Assembly (NCBI RefSeq): GCF_001988955.1
Contig: NZ_CP014263.1
Coordinates: forward strand, 1,860,001-1,924,000
DNA length: 64,000 bases
Origin: Spirosoma montaniterrae
Lineage (GTDB): Bacteria > Bacteroidota > Bacteroidia > Cytophagales > Spirosomataceae
Direction: 5' to 3'
The notes below the pieces were generated by a model. That model did no database searches. It saw only the letters and a list, made by a program, of their open reading frames with translations, and was not told where the DNA came from. Made by a program: the position numbers and the translations under genes. Shown piece by piece: positions 63,750 to 64,000 of this stretch; position 1 is the stretch's first letter, and every line of letters starts with the position of its first letter.

Positions 63750-64000
63750 TTACTCTACCCAAAGCACTAATCCTTTCAGATAACCACCTTCTGGATGGAA
63801 CAGGCTAACGGGATGGTCGGCGGGTTGACTCAGGTGATGCAACACGCGCACCTGCCGCCCGGCTTCGATGGCAGCCGCTACGATGGTGTTATAAAATAAC
63901 TCGCGGTCAACTACCTGCGAACAGGAGAACGTAAACAGAATCCCGCCTTTCGCCACCCGGCGCAGCCCTTCGGCATTCAGGCGTTTGTAGCCCTGCACGG
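63750..64000 (-). CDS. RlmI-like class I rRNA methyltransferase (partial, C-terminus)
   Basis: Only the last 83 or so residues are inside the window; the frame is open to the right edge. The end (RLNAEGLRRVAKGGILFTFSCSQVV, then DHPVSLFHPEGGYLKGLVLWV) matches the C-terminus of RlmI/RlmK-type 23S rRNA cytosine-5 methyltransferases, with the conserved SCS and DHPV motifs. The PUA and SAM-binding parts are outside, so the assignment is provisional. Confidence 0.8.
   Translation of the reverse strand, partial: VQGYKRLNAEGLRRVAKGGILFTFSCSQVVDRELFYNTIVAAAIEAGRQVRVLHHLSQPADHPVSLFHPEGGYLKGLVLWVE

Overview
The window looks like a chromosomal segment of a Bacteroidota bacterium, most likely a Cytophagales member close to Spirosoma (inferred from protein content, not proven). 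The signs are a SusC/SusD pair with partner lipoproteins, two proteins ending in type IX secretion sorting domains, -7 boxes of the form TAnnTTTG rather than sigma-70 boxes, a LytS/LytTR pair, few recognisable Shine-Dalgarno sites and about 54% GC. I see no rRNA, tRNA, CRISPR array, transposase, integrase or prophage.

Layout. 1-8.2 kb (minus strand): an outer-membrane uptake locus (sialidase-like protein, SusC, SusD, lipoprotein) and a tandem pair of unknown paralogues. 8.5-18.9 kb: glmM, two YsnF/AvaK stress proteins, a Bor-like lipoprotein, an FAD oxidoreductase, guaA, a NamZ-type muramidase, an FtsX-like permease and a TraB/GumN protein. 19-22.5 kb: a fused acyl-CoA mutase gene (icmF) carrying three palindromic insertions. 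22.5-30.3 kb: a META-domain lipoprotein with a frameshift, an SBF-like transporter, an unnamed kinase-fold protein, a PAS histidine kinase, a GH1 glucosidase and a CoA transferase. 30.3-38.3 kb (minus): a 1525-residue T9SS repeat protein, an acyltransferase, a DUF1080 protein and a Kelch protein. 38.4-46.8 kb: Lrp divergent from alanine dehydrogenase, membrane proteins of unknown role, LytTR regulator and sensor, a phosphohistidine phosphatase and a hotdog thioesterase. 46.9-52.4 kb: malic enzyme, trpS, a sugar isomerase-like protein and a PAP2 phosphatase. 52.4-56.2 kb: a four-gene cassette (GT2 glycosyltransferase, NodS-like methyltransferase, PIG-L deacetylase, acyl-CoA dehydrogenase-like). 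56.3-64 kb: prs-rplY, a copper-chaperone-like protein, a candidate small RNA, a lipoprotein/subtilisin pair, thioredoxin, pyruvate dehydrogenase E2 and the end of an RlmI-like methyltransferase.

The most unusual feature is not a single gene. Many of the short gaps between genes (about 60-140 bp) are filled almost exactly by long inverted repeats. At least nine unrelated word families are used, built on words such as TTGAATGA, GATGAGTGAT, CAACAGC, CACGGATTAA, GTAGAGACGC and CCCCACCCCAACCCC. They run up to, and often into, the neighbouring genes. Repeat sequence encodes the signal-peptide core of the NamZ protein, the N-terminus of the DUF1080 protein, and the last residues or stop codons of at least five other genes. 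Three different palindromes sit inside icmF. Two are in frame. The third would also be in frame but for one C missing from its left arm. A small hairpin element between the PIG-L and methyltransferase genes is flanked by a 22-bp direct repeat, which looks like a record of insertion.

Two genes (icmF and the META lipoprotein) are broken by what look like single-base losses in G/C runs only 1.7 kb apart. A sequencing or assembly error should be excluded before either is called a pseudogene.
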